From G963666705 sp963666705 (GTDB lineage: Bacteria > Pseudomonadota > Alphaproteobacteria > CADEGL01), in NCBI GenBank assembly GCA_963666705.2, contig CAXXKO010000017.1, forward strand, positions 248,001 through 312,000: a DNA stretch of 64,000 nt, written 5' to 3'. Within the stretch, counting starts at the first letter, position 1. Every line of letters starts with the position of its first letter. The notes under the pieces are model-generated. The model saw only the letters and a list, made by a program, of their open reading frames with translations, was not told where the DNA came from and did not search any database. The translations under genes were made by a program, and so were the position numbers. Positions 11,428-19,437 of the stretch are shown piece after piece.

Positions 11428-12179
11428 GCGCGCCGGGATCGATGATCCGGGTTTGGCCGGTGGCGGCTTGGGCGGCGTTCCTCGTCCTCTTCGCGATGAC
11501 CGGTGCGCGGGCCCAGCCGCTGGTGGCCGACCTCTCGGACCATCTGGTGGCGATCACCACGGGCTTCACGGGGACGGAGGTCCTGCTGTTCGGCGCCATC
11601 GACGAGGACGGCGACGTGGCCATCGTCGTCCGCGGGCCGGAGGTGCCGCTTCTGGTTCGGCGCAAGGCGCGCATCGCCGGCGTATGGGCGAACCGGGACG
11701 AAGCCCGATTCGCCGGCGCGCCGGCCTTCTATGCCGTCGCCAGCAACCGCCCCATCGCCGATATCGCACCCCATGCCGAGCTGGCGCGCAACCAGATCGG
11801 GGTCGAGAATCTCGCCCTCGAAGTCACCGGCGTCGAGGACGAGGCGCTGTTTCGCGAGGCTTTCATCCGCAACAAGCGGCGCGACGGCCTCTATTCGGAC
11901 GAGCCCGGCAAGGTATCCTTCCTCACCGGCCGGCTGTTCCGCACGGACATCTACTTCCCGGCCAACGTCCCGGTCGGGACCTATACCGTGCAGGTGTTCC
12001 TGGTGCGCGATGGCGAGGTGGTGAGCGCCCAGACCACGCCGCTCGTCATCAGCAAGGTGGGTGTGGGTGCTGAGATCTTCCTCTTCGCCAACCGTCATTC
12101 GGCGCTCTATGGCTTGCTTGCGATTGTCGTCGCCCTGATGGCAGGATGGGTGGCGAGCGCCGTGTTCCGGAAGGCTTGA
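11424..12179 (+). CDS. TIGR02186-like exported membrane-anchored protein
   Basis: I recognise this as the TIGR02186 type (conserved in alphaproteobacteria, function unknown). The 251 residues begin with a signal-peptide-like segment (AAWAAFLVLFAMTGARAQ, cleavage likely after ARA) and end with one transmembrane helix (LYGLLAIVVALMAGWVAS) before a short basic tail. The middle is a beta-rich periplasmic domain with the DEDGDVAIVVRGP region. ATG 11424 overlaps the permease stop by 4 bases (ATGA), so it may be an accessory subunit of that transporter; this is inference. A downstream ATG at 11442 is an alternative start. Confidence 0.8.
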   Translation: MSAPGSMIRVWPVAAWAAFLVLFAMTGARAQPLVADLSDHLVAITTGFTGTEVLLFGAIDEDGDVAIVVRGPEVPLLVRRKARIAGVWANRDEARFAGAPAFYAVASNRPIADIAPHAELARNQIGVENLALEVTGVEDEALFREAFIRNKRRDGLYSDEPGKVSFLTGRLFRTDIYFPANVPVGTYTVQVFLVRDGEVVSAQTTPLVISKVGVGAEIFLFANRHSALYGLLAIVVALMAGWVASAVFRKA

Positions 12180-12222
12180 GGGGGATTCCGATGATCCACG
12201 GGGGGAGTGGAAACGAACGGCC

Positions 12223-12711
12223 ATGACCGAAGAGCGGACGCCAGAGGTCGCCAAGCGCGTCTTCCTCGTCGTGGTGGACGAGACGGAGGAGTTGCATCTC
12301 GCACTCCGTTTCGCCAGCCGCCGCGCCCAGCGCACGGGCGGGCGCGTCGCCCTGCTCCAGGTCATGGAGCCGTCCAACTTCAGCCATTGGATGGCGGTCG
12401 AGCAGGTGATGGAGGAGGAGCAGCGCTCGGAGGCCGAGGAGCGCCTGCGCGCTCTCTCATCGAAGGTCATGGAATGGAGCGGCGAGATGCCGGTCCTCTA
12501 CATCCGGTCGGGCAGCCGCCAGGACGAGCTGCTCGAGCTGCTCGAGGAAGAGCCGAGCATCTCCGTCCTCGTGCTCGGCTCGGCGACCAAGGCCGGTGGG
12601 CCCGGGCCGCTGATCTCGGCGCTCACGGGCAAGTTCTACGACAGGCTGCACATCCCGCTCACCATCGTCCCCGGGTCGCTCACCGAGGAAGAGGTCGACG
12701 CCCTCACCTGA
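12223..12711 (+). CDS. Universal stress protein (UspA family)
   Basis: Single Usp domain, 162 residues, cytosolic. It opens with the first beta strand VFLVVVDETEELHLALRFA and closes with a G-2x-G-9x-G type nucleotide-binding stretch (VLVLGSATKAGGPGPLISAL) and IPLTIVPG, so ATP binding is plausible. Its role in stress is family knowledge. It follows the TIGR02186-like gene by 43 bases. Its 3' end overlaps the 3' end of the convergent cyclase gene by 8 bases. Confidence 0.88.
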   Translation: MTEERTPEVAKRVFLVVVDETEELHLALRFASRRAQRTGGRVALLQVMEPSNFSHWMAVEQVMEEEQRSEAEERLRALSSKVMEWSGEMPVLYIRSGSRQDELLELLEEEPSISVLVLGSATKAGGPGPLISALTGKFYDRLHIPLTIVPGSLTEEEVDALT

Positions 12712-13951
12712 CGGCGTTCGCGGCGCGGCGCCCCATCTCCGGGGGTGCGAAGACCTCGATCGGAGCGCCGAGGCCGCGCAGGGCGTGCTGTCCCAGGGAG
12801 TCGAGCGCGCGCGGGCAGTGGCGCGCGAAGTCGGCCGAGAGGAGCGGCTTGCGGCCGAGGGTCTTGGACAATCCCTCGAGCCGGGCGGCGAGGTTGACGG
12901 CCGGGCCGATGACGGTGAAGTCGAGCCGGCCGGCGGCGCCGATATTGCCGTACATGACCTCCCCTTCGTGGAGCGCCAGGCCGAAATCGAGCGCCGGCTC
13001 GCCGCCGTCCGCGCGCGTCCGGTTGAGCGCCTCCACCCGCTCGATCGCTTGCGCCGCGGCGTCGAGCACCTTGCAGGCTCGCGCCTCCCCGCCGTCCTCC
13101 TCACGCCGGAAGATGGCGAGGAAGCCGTCGCCGACGAATTTGAGGACCTCGCCGCCATGGGCCTCGACCGGCCCGACCGTGCAATCGAAGAACGCGTTCA
13201 GCATGGCGATGGTGTCGGTGGCGGGCTGGCTGTCGGAGATGCCGGTGAACCCGCGCAAATCGCAGGTCCAGATGACGGCGCGGATGGATTTCCCCGTGCC
13301 CCGGGTGACGGTGCCGTCGAGGACGCGCCCGCCCGCGTCCCGCCCGAGATAGGTGCCGAGCAGCGTGGCGGCCATCCGGCTCGTGATCCTGAGCTCGATC
13401 GCCATGGAGAGGAAAGGCAGCATGTCGTTGAACAGCCGCTCCTCATCCGGGGTGAAGCCGCCGGGCCGGTCGGTCGCGAAGGTGATCGCGGCGCCGCGTG
13501 AGTGGCTGAAGCTGAGGGGCATGGCGATATAGTCGGTGGCGCCGTCGCCGCGAATATCCTCGAGAATGGGGAAATCCAGGACGGCGGCCGGGCCTTCCAG
13601 CCGGCGGCGGATGACGAGGCCCTTTTCCAGCACGGCGGGGAGTGGGCCGCGCAAATAGGCGGCGGTGTTCTGGATGCCGTGCTCGCGGCCGATTTCGCCC
13701 GCGCTTTCGTCGCCGGCGCGCCAGCGATAATCGAGGCCGAGGAGCTGCGGGTGCAGGATCCGCGCATGGACCGTCACCCGCGTCAGGCTGACGCCCTGCT
13801 CGACGAGCCGACGGCAAAGCTCGCCCAGGAGCTCGCGCGTGGTGGCGCTGCCGCGGCCCTCGGTGACCAGCCAGCGAATGGCGGGTGCGGCGCACCAGGC
13901 CGGCATCTGCGGCAATTCGTCCGTGAACTCGCGTTGGCGGATGACTGACAT
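12704..13951 (-). CDS. Class III adenylate/guanylate cyclase with unrecognised N-terminal domain
   Basis: The C-terminal half (about residues 215-400) is a class III nucleotide cyclase. Both metal-binding Asp are visible: one in IWTCDLRGFTG near residue 228, the other in KFVGDGFLAIF near 272. NIGAAGRLDFTVIGPAVNLAARLE matches the conserved RxDxTxxGxxVNxAxRLE region. The N-terminal 200 residues have no domain I can name with certainty; they resemble a soluble GAF-like sensor and contain no membrane helix. Family knowledge predicts cAMP formation. The gene is alone on the minus strand, convergent with the Usp gene and divergent from nfuA. Length 415 residues. Confidence 0.85.
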   Translation of the reverse strand: MSVIRQREFTDELPQMPAWCAAPAIRWLVTEGRGSATTRELLGELCRRLVEQGVSLTRVTVHARILHPQLLGLDYRWRAGDESAGEIGREHGIQNTAAYLRGPLPAVLEKGLVIRRRLEGPAAVLDFPILEDIRGDGATDYIAMPLSFSHSRGAAITFATDRPGGFTPDEERLFNDMLPFLSMAIELRITSRMAATLLGTYLGRDAGGRVLDGTVTRGTGKSIRAVIWTCDLRGFTGISDSQPATDTIAMLNAFFDCTVGPVEAHGGEVLKFVGDGFLAIFRREEDGGEARACKVLDAAAQAIERVEALNRTRADGGEPALDFGLALHEGEVMYGNIGAAGRLDFTVIGPAVNLAARLEGLSKTLGRKPLLSADFARHCPRALDSLGQHALRGLGAPIEVFAPPEMGRRAANAVR

Positions 13952-14102
13952 CTTTGGCGCACCAGTATCGGTTTGGGGCTAGCCATCTATCTGGGGTGCC
14001 GCCAGGCGCCGCGCAATGCCGAGGGCGAGGGCTTGATCCCCGCCGATTAGGATGCATCTATGGGGCGTGGCCGGTATTCAGGAGCCGCGGGAGGGTAGCG
14101 AG

Positions 14103-14657
14103 ATGTTCATCCAGACCGAAGAGACGCCGAACCCGGCGACGCTCAAATTCATTCCGGGCGTGGGCGTGATGCCGTCCGGCACCATGGACTTCAGCGAGCC
14201 GGCGGCAGCCGAATGCTCGCCGCTCGCCGCCCGACTGTTCCGCATCGAGGGTGTGGAGCGAATCTTCTTCGGCGCCGATTTCGTCTCGGTGACCAAGGCC
14301 GCCGATCGCGAGTGGCACCTCATGAAGCCCGTCATCCTGGGCGTCGTCATGGAGCATTTTACGACCGGCCAGCCGTTGATCGACGAGGCCGCCATAGCCG
14401 CCGCCCCGGACACGGACGAGGCGCCGGACGATGAGGTGGTGCAGCAGATCAAGGAGTTGCTCGACACCCGCGTGCGGCCGGCGGTCGCGATGGATGGCGG
14501 CGACATCGTCTTCCACGGTTTCGATGAAGGGGTGGTGTATTTGCACATGCAGGGCGCCTGCGCCGGCTGCCCCAGCTCCACGGCCACCCTCAAGTCCGGG
14601 ATCGAGAACCTCCTGCGCCACTATGTGCCCGAGGTGATGGAGGTTCGCGCCGTCTGA
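14103..14657 (+). CDS. Nfu/NifU-type Fe-S cluster scaffold protein
   Basis: Iron-sulfur cluster carrier that delivers clusters to apoproteins. The N-terminal Nfu domain (MFIQTEETPNPATLKFIPG) is followed by a NifU C-terminal domain with the cluster-binding CxxC in GACAGCPSS near residues 152-157. Length is 184 residues, as in mitochondrial-type Nfu of alphaproteobacteria. ATG 14103 is preceded by GGGAGGG at good spacing; the upstream ATG at 14052 lacks homology. Monocistronic by orientation, divergent from the cyclase gene. Confidence 0.94.
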   Translation: MFIQTEETPNPATLKFIPGVGVMPSGTMDFSEPAAAECSPLAARLFRIEGVERIFFGADFVSVTKAADREWHLMKPVILGVVMEHFTTGQPLIDEAAIAAAPDTDEAPDDEVVQQIKELLDTRVRPAVAMDGGDIVFHGFDEGVVYLHMQGACAGCPSSTATLKSGIENLLRHYVPEVMEVRAV

Positions 14658-14715
14658 CCGGGCTCGTCCAAGGCCAAATCCCGTTCGCCCCCCAGTCAGG
14701 CGCGCCGCGCCGCGA

Positions 14716-15774
14716 TCATTCGACGTAGAACTGCAAGCCGAACCACCGCCAGCGCCCGTCCGGGCCCGGGGCGGTGCAGTTGACCCGGCCGCGGCCGCGG
14801 GGGAAGGGATGCGCGAAGCGGACTTCGAAGCGATTCTCTCCCAGGCGCTCGATGCTCGGCCTCGTCCCGGTGGATTCGTAGCACGCGAGCGCATCGAGAC
14901 CGGGAACCCAGGGCTCGACCGTGAAGCCGAAGGACGGCGGATTTTCGCTCAGAAGCGGGTCGCGCGGGGTGATCGCATCCGTGGGCAGGGCAAGGGCGTT
15001 GGCGATCAGGCGGAAACGATCCATGTCACCGAACCGTTCGTTGAGGGGAAAACGGGGCAAGGCGAGGATGTCGGCACCGGCATGGGCGGTGCCCGATTGC
15101 TGGCCGAACCCGGCGAGGAATCCACTCTCGGCCACGAGGTCTCGCAACGCCAATCCGTATTCGCCATAGGGGTAGGCGAACAGAGTGGGCCGGAAGCCGA
15201 GCTCGGCCTCGAACCGCTCGTTGGCGAATGCGATCTCCTGTCTGGCGAGCTCCGCTGCCACGCCGGCCATATGGAGATGGGAAACCGTGTGGTGGCCGAT
15301 GGTGACTCCCGCGTCGGCAAGCTCGCGGATCTGGTCCCAGCTCATGAAATCCGCATAGCCTTCGTCCACCGGGCCGGTGGCGACGAAGAGGGTGAAGGGG
15401 AGGCCCGCCGCACGCAGCCGGGGCCAGGCCTCGAGGTAGACGGAGAGATAGGCGTCGTCGATGGTGATCCCCACCGTCCGGTCCGGCAGTGGTGCGCCCG
15501 CCCGGAAGGCCTCGACGATCTCAGGCAAGGGCAAGACCGCGTAGCTGCCCGACGTCAGCTCCTCGATCTGGGACTCGAACTGTTCGAGCAGGATATTGGT
15601 CGATGGGCGCTCGGGCTCGCCGAACCGGTGGTACATGACGATGGCGGCTGACACGCTCTCCTCGGCGGTCGACGGGCCGGCCGGCGCCAGGCCGGCCAGG
15701 GCCAGCGCGAATACCGCCGCGGCCCGTCCGGATCGCCGCATTGGGTCCGCCGCATGGTGGATGGACGCCGACAT
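14716..15774 (-). CDS. Secreted polysaccharide deacetylase (NodB-like)
   Basis: Carbohydrate esterase 4-type fold. Motif 1 is ITIDDAYLSVYLEAWP, with the catalytic and metal Asp pair near residue 115. Motif 2 is IGHHTVSHLHM, with the metal His pair, and FAYPYGEYG is motif 3. A signal peptide (RRSGRAAAVFALALAGLAPAGPSTAEE) places it in the periplasm or outside. After the deacetylase domain there is a C-terminal tail of about 75 residues I do not recognise. The start is taken at ATG 15774 (352 residues); ATG 15741 directly before the basic signal-peptide segment is equally possible. The actual substrate is unknown. Confidence 0.86.
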   Translation of the reverse strand: MSASIHHAADPMRRSGRAAAVFALALAGLAPAGPSTAEESVSAAIVMYHRFGEPERPSTNILLEQFESQIEELTSGSYAVLPLPEIVEAFRAGAPLPDRTVGITIDDAYLSVYLEAWPRLRAAGLPFTLFVATGPVDEGYADFMSWDQIRELADAGVTIGHHTVSHLHMAGVAAELARQEIAFANERFEAELGFRPTLFAYPYGEYGLALRDLVAESGFLAGFGQQSGTAHAGADILALPRFPLNERFGDMDRFRLIANALALPTDAITPRDPLLSENPPSFGFTVEPWVPGLDALACYESTGTRPSIERLGENRFEVRFAHPFPRGRGRVNCTAPGPDGRWRWFGLQFYVE

Positions 15775-15923
15775 CGCACATTTATCCCATATTTCGCGAC
15801 TTTGCGGAATATCGGCTCGGGCGGTGCCCTGACCGGGATTGACGGCCGCGGGGGACGGGGTTAAGGCCAAGCCGTCTCCCGGCCGCGCGGCGCGCTGGCC
15901 GCGCCGAGGATGGAGGCCCGGCA

Positions 15924-16613
15924 ATGCGGATCCTGGCGCTCGATTCGGCGACGGCGGCATGTTCCGCCGCCCTGTGGCGCGATGGCGCCGTGCTCGCGCG
16001 CCGCTTCGCGCCCATGGAGCGGGGCCAGGCCGAGGCGCTCGTCCCCATGGTGCGCGATGTCATGGCCGAGGCGGATATGGCCTACGACCATATCGACCGG
16101 ATCGCCGTGACCGTGGGGCCGGGCGCCTTCACCGGCCTCAGGATCGGCCTTTCCGCGGCGCGCGGCTTCGCCCTCGCCACGGGCAAGCCCCTTGGTGGGG
16201 TGACGACCTTGGAGGCGGTCGCCGAGGGGGTCGCCCTGTCCCAGCTCGCGGGCCGGAACCTGCTCGTCGCATTGGCCACGAAGCGTTCCGATCTCTATGT
16301 CCAGGCCTTCGACGGGGCGCGCCGCCCGATCGGCGATCCGGCGGTGCTGGCGCCCGAGGCGCTCGCCGGCTGGGCGCCCGAAGCCCCGCTTCTGCTGGTC
16401 GGCGACGGCACGCCGCCGGCGCTCGCTTCCCTGGCCGAAGCAGGGCGGGAGGTCGCTGTCGCGAACGCCCCGGGCCTGCCGGACGCGGCCCTGGTGGCCG
16501 GCCTCGCGGCCGCCCGCATCGCCGCCGGCGGCGCCTTGCGCGCGGCGGTGCCGCTCTACCTCACGCCACCCATGGCCGTGGTGCCGCGCGCCGGCGGCCG
16601 GCTGCGGCCATGA
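15924..16613 (+). CDS. tsaB: tRNA t6A biosynthesis protein TsaB
   Basis: Partner of TsaD in forming threonylcarbamoyl-adenosine at tRNA position 37. The ASKHA-type N-terminus MRILALDSATAACSAAL and the GPGAFTGLRIGLSAARGFAL segment near residue 70 are diagnostic. Length is 229 residues. The start at ATG 15924 has GGAGG eight bases upstream. The stop overlaps the rimI ATG (ATGA), forming a two-gene unit as in many proteobacteria. Confidence 0.95.
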   Translation: MRILALDSATAACSAALWRDGAVLARRFAPMERGQAEALVPMVRDVMAEADMAYDHIDRIAVTVGPGAFTGLRIGLSAARGFALATGKPLGGVTTLEAVAEGVALSQLAGRNLLVALATKRSDLYVQAFDGARRPIGDPAVLAPEALAGWAPEAPLLLVGDGTPPALASLAEAGREVAVANAPGLPDAALVAGLAAARIAAGGALRAAVPLYLTPPMAVVPRAGGRLRP

Positions 16614-17092
16614 TGGATGTGGACCTGGGCCCGGCGGGCGCTGCTCATGCCGCGGTCGTCGCCGGGCTCCATGCCCGTTGCTTCGCGTCGCCGTGGGATG
16701 CCGAGTCCGTGGCGCGGGTTCTGGCCACCCCCGGAGCGGGCGCATTGATCGCCCGCGATTCGCGCGGCGCGCCGTTGGCCTTCGCGATCTACCGGGTGGC
16801 GGCGGATGAGGCCGAGGTTCTATCTCTCGCCACCCTGCCCGAATTTCGCCGCCGGGGCATCGCCGCGCGGGTCCTCGGCGCGGCCCTCTCGGCGGCCGCC
16901 GAGGGCGGCGCGCGGCGCGCCTATCTCGAGGTCGCAGCCGACGACCCCGCGGCCCTCGGCCTGTACCGCGCGGCCGGTTTCGAGGATCTGGGGCGGCGCC
17001 CGGGCAACTACCGCCGGGGTCCGGGCGCCGCGGTGGACGCGTTGATTCTCGGTCGCTCTCTGGCGGCGTCCGCGCCATCGCGGCACGGCTGA
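16610..17092 (+). CDS. rimI: Ribosomal protein S18-alanine N-acetyltransferase RimI-like GNAT
   Basis: GNAT acetyltransferase of 160 residues. The acetyl-CoA loop is LPEFRRRGIAARVLGAAL (the R/Q-x-x-G-x-G/A motif) near residue 82, followed by AYLEVAADDPAALGLYRAAGF, which is typical of RimI. The name is supported mainly by its coupling to tsaB (4-base overlap). A second ATG directly follows the first, so the start may be 16613. Confidence 0.9.
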   Translation: MMDVDLGPAGAAHAAVVAGLHARCFASPWDAESVARVLATPGAGALIARDSRGAPLAFAIYRVAADEAEVLSLATLPEFRRRGIAARVLGAALSAAAEGGARRAYLEVAADDPAALGLYRAAGFEDLGRRPGNYRRGPGAAVDALILGRSLAASAPSRHG

Positions 17093-17148
17093 GCGGCGCT
17101 TCGCCGCCGGCGCGGCCCCCGCCGCCGCCCCGGCCGCCAATGTCGATG

Positions 17149-17176
17149 GTGATAGTGTGGGCTTTTCGTCTATACT
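17149..17176 (+). promoter_or_regulatory. Candidate sigma-70 promoter of fur
   Basis: GTGATA at 17149-17154 and TATACT at 17171-17176, with a 16-base spacer, lie 37 bases before the fur ATG in a gap that is less GC-rich than its surroundings. Confidence 0.45.
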
Positions 17177-17212
17177 ACGGCGCGTCGAGAGCAGAGATGA
17201 TGGTGGAGAGGC

Positions 17213-17635
17213 ATGATTTCTCGTTTGGAGAGGCAGTGTGTCGACAAGGGCCTGAAGATGACCGAGCAGCGCCGGGTCATCGCCCGGGTTCTGTCGGAGG
17301 CCGACGATCATCCGGATGTCGAGCGTGTCTATCAGCGCGCGGCGAAGATCGATCGGCGGATCAGCCTGGCCACCGTCTACCGGACCGTCCGGCTGTTCGA
17401 GCAGGCGAATATCCTCGAGCGGCACGATTTCGGCGACGGCCGCGCGCGTTACGAGGAAGCGCGGAACGAGCACCACGACCACCTGATAGACATCACCAGC
17501 GGCGATGTCATCGAATTCGCGGACAATGACATAGAGCGGTTGCAGAGCGCGGTCGCGCGCCGCCTGGGGTTCGAGCTCGTGGACCACCGGCTGTCGCTCT
17601 ACGGCATACCGCTGGAGGATGAGGGGGGCGACTGA
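17213..17635 (+). CDS. fur: Ferric uptake regulator Fur
   Basis: Metal-dependent DNA-binding repressor of 140 residues. The winged helix is MTEQRRVIARVLSEADDHPDVERVYQRA, with the recognition helix ISLATVYRTVRLFEQ. The metal site segment is EEARNEHHDHLID. No C-terminal CxxC structural zinc motif is present, as in many alphaproteobacterial Fur/Mur proteins, so iron versus manganese specificity cannot be read. ATG 17213 has GGAGAGG upstream. It is the second Fur-superfamily gene in the window; the other is the irr gene at 41640. Confidence 0.93.
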   Translation: MISRLERQCVDKGLKMTEQRRVIARVLSEADDHPDVERVYQRAAKIDRRISLATVYRTVRLFEQANILERHDFGDGRARYEEARNEHHDHLIDITSGDVIEFADNDIERLQSAVARRLGFELVDHRLSLYGIPLEDEGGD

Positions 17636-17681
17636 GGATCGCCGCCGCGCCGTTGGCGGCGGGATGTGGCTCGGGAAAGGC

Positions 17682-18521
17682 ATGGCTCCAACCAGCGTCA
17701 ATCTGAGGAACGAGGAGCGCGTGATCGACGCGCGCGCCGGCAGCTTGGCCGTTCGCCTGGCCGAGACCCACGAGGAGATCGAGGCATCTCTGTCCCTGCG
17801 CTACCGCGTCTTTTACGAGGAGATGCACGCCAAGCCGACGCCCGAGATGGCCGCCCGCCGCCAGGACTTCGATTCGTTCGACGAGGTTTGCGACCATCTG
17901 TTGGTGTTCGACTACGACCGCGGGCGCGGCGGCGACGCCGTGGTCGGGACCTATCGCCTCACCCGCGGGCAGGCCGCGGCCAGCCGTGGCGGCTTCTATA
18001 CGGCGGACGAATACGACATCTCCACCCTTCTCGCCTATCCCGGCGACATCCTGGAGCTGGGCCGGTCCTGCGTCGATAAGAACTACCGCAATCGCAGCAC
18101 GATGCAGCTGCTGTGGAAGGGCATCGCGGGGTACGTGCTGCATTACGATCTGGCCATCATGTTCGGGTGCGCGAGCCTGCCGGGCACCGAACCGAAAAAG
18201 CTGAGGCGACAGCTCTCCTACCTCTACCACTACCATCTGGCGCCGCCCGCCCTGCGCCCGCGCGCGGTTCCGAGCCGCTATGTCGACATGCGCCTTCTCC
18301 CCCAGGACGAAATCGATCCGCGCCGCGCGCTTGCCAGCCTGCCACCGCTCATCAAGGGGTATCTGCGCCTCGGCGGGTTCGTCGGTGACGGGGCGGTCGT
18401 CGACCACCAGTTCAACACCACGGACGTCTGCATCATCGTCAAGACCGACCTGGTGACCGACAAGTATATCCGCCACTACACCCGCGACGACGGCGCGGAC
18501 CGCGACGCCGGCTCCGCTTAG
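17682..18521 (+). CDS. OlsB-like GNAT family N-acyltransferase
   Basis: GNAT-fold protein of 279 residues with the autoinducer-synthase-like region LSLRYRVFYEEMHAKP near residue 40, LELGRSCVDKNYRNRSTMQLLWKGI near 130 and the FGCASLPG motif. These are typical of ornithine acyl-ACP N-acyltransferase (OlsB) and related hemolysin-type proteins. The next gene is a PlsC-fold acyltransferase; an OlsB-OlsA pair makes ornithine lipids from ornithine and two acyl chains. That pathway call is inference from the pairing. ATG 17682 is chosen for the GGGAAAGG just upstream; ATG 17619 and 17664 are alternatives in frame, the first overlapping fur. Confidence 0.82.
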   Translation: MAPTSVNLRNEERVIDARAGSLAVRLAETHEEIEASLSLRYRVFYEEMHAKPTPEMAARRQDFDSFDEVCDHLLVFDYDRGRGGDAVVGTYRLTRGQAAASRGGFYTADEYDISTLLAYPGDILELGRSCVDKNYRNRSTMQLLWKGIAGYVLHYDLAIMFGCASLPGTEPKKLRRQLSYLYHYHLAPPALRPRAVPSRYVDMRLLPQDEIDPRRALASLPPLIKGYLRLGGFVGDGAVVDHQFNTTDVCIIVKTDLVTDKYIRHYTRDDGADRDAGSA

Positions 18522-18536
18522 CGGGGGGCTTCCGCC

Positions 18537-19364
18537 ATGGGCTCGCCGCTGCGGTCTCTGTGCCGCGTTTTGCTTTATTTCGGGTGGACCTTGCTCTTAC
18601 TGCCGCTCCAGGCCTCGGCCGTCTTCCTCGGCCTGCCTTGGGCGCGCGCCATTCCCCGCTACTACCACCGGATCTGCTGCGCCATCATCGGCCTGAAGCT
18701 GGAGATTCGTGGCGCCATGGCCGGCGATGGGCCGGTGCTGTTCATCTCCAACCACACCTCCTACATCGACATCAGCGTGCTGGGCGCGGTCATCAGCGGG
18801 TCGTTCGTGGCCAAGGCGGAGGTGCGGAACTGGCCCTTCTTCGGTACCCTCGCCCGGCTCCAGCGCACCGTTTTCGTCGAGCGCTACGCGCCACGCCAGG
18901 CGGTGCGCCAGAGGGACCTGATCGCGGGCCGGCTCGAGGGCGGCGACAACCTGATCCTGTTCCCCGAGGGCACGAGCAACGACGGCAATCGCATCCTGCC
19001 CTTCAAGAGCGCGCTGTTCAGCGTGGCCCAGGCGGAGATCGATGGCCGGCCGGTGACGGTCCAGCCCATCTCGATCGCCTATACCCGCCTCGACGGCATG
19101 CCCATGGGCCGGAATCTACGACCCCTGTTCGCCTGGTACGGCGACATGGAGCTGGGCTACCATCTTTGGCGCATGTTGGGATTGGGCGCCCTGACCGTCG
19201 TGATCGATTTCCATGCCCCGGTCTCGATCGCCGAATTCGGCTCGCGCAAGGCCCTGGCCGAGCATTGCCACAAGATCGTCTCCCGCGGCCTCGCCGATGC
19301 GCTGAGCGGCCGCGCCGGCCCCGCGCCGGGTCTCGATGCCAGCGCCGCCCCGGCCACCGGATGA
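18537..19364 (+). CDS. PlsC-family acyltransferase, probably OlsA-like lyso-lipid O-acyltransferase
   Basis: Membrane-associated acyltransferase of 275 residues. The catalytic HX4D is in SNHTSYIDISVLG near residue 78 and the acceptor motif LFPEGTSNDGNR near 140. A hydrophobic N-terminal helix (VLLYFGWTLLLLPLQASAVFLG) anchors it. It could acylate lyso-ornithine lipid or lysophosphatidate. The partner OlsB-like gene 15 bases upstream favours the former, but some OlsA proteins do both. Confidence 0.88.
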   Translation: MGSPLRSLCRVLLYFGWTLLLLPLQASAVFLGLPWARAIPRYYHRICCAIIGLKLEIRGAMAGDGPVLFISNHTSYIDISVLGAVISGSFVAKAEVRNWPFFGTLARLQRTVFVERYAPRQAVRQRDLIAGRLEGGDNLILFPEGTSNDGNRILPFKSALFSVAQAEIDGRPVTVQPISIAYTRLDGMPMGRNLRPLFAWYGDMELGYHLWRMLGLGALTVVIDFHAPVSIAEFGSRKALAEHCHKIVSRGLADALSGRAGPAPGLDASAAPATG

Positions 19365-19437
19365 GCGCGGTCCAGCTTGACTCGCGGCGGTCGAATGCTA
19401 ATGTTTCCACATGGCTCCGCTGATCGAGGCTCCCTGA

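Noticed and set aside
15839..16609. Extension of RimI through tsaB
   Set aside because: Shadow frame of tsaB; the GNAT domain begins at 16610.
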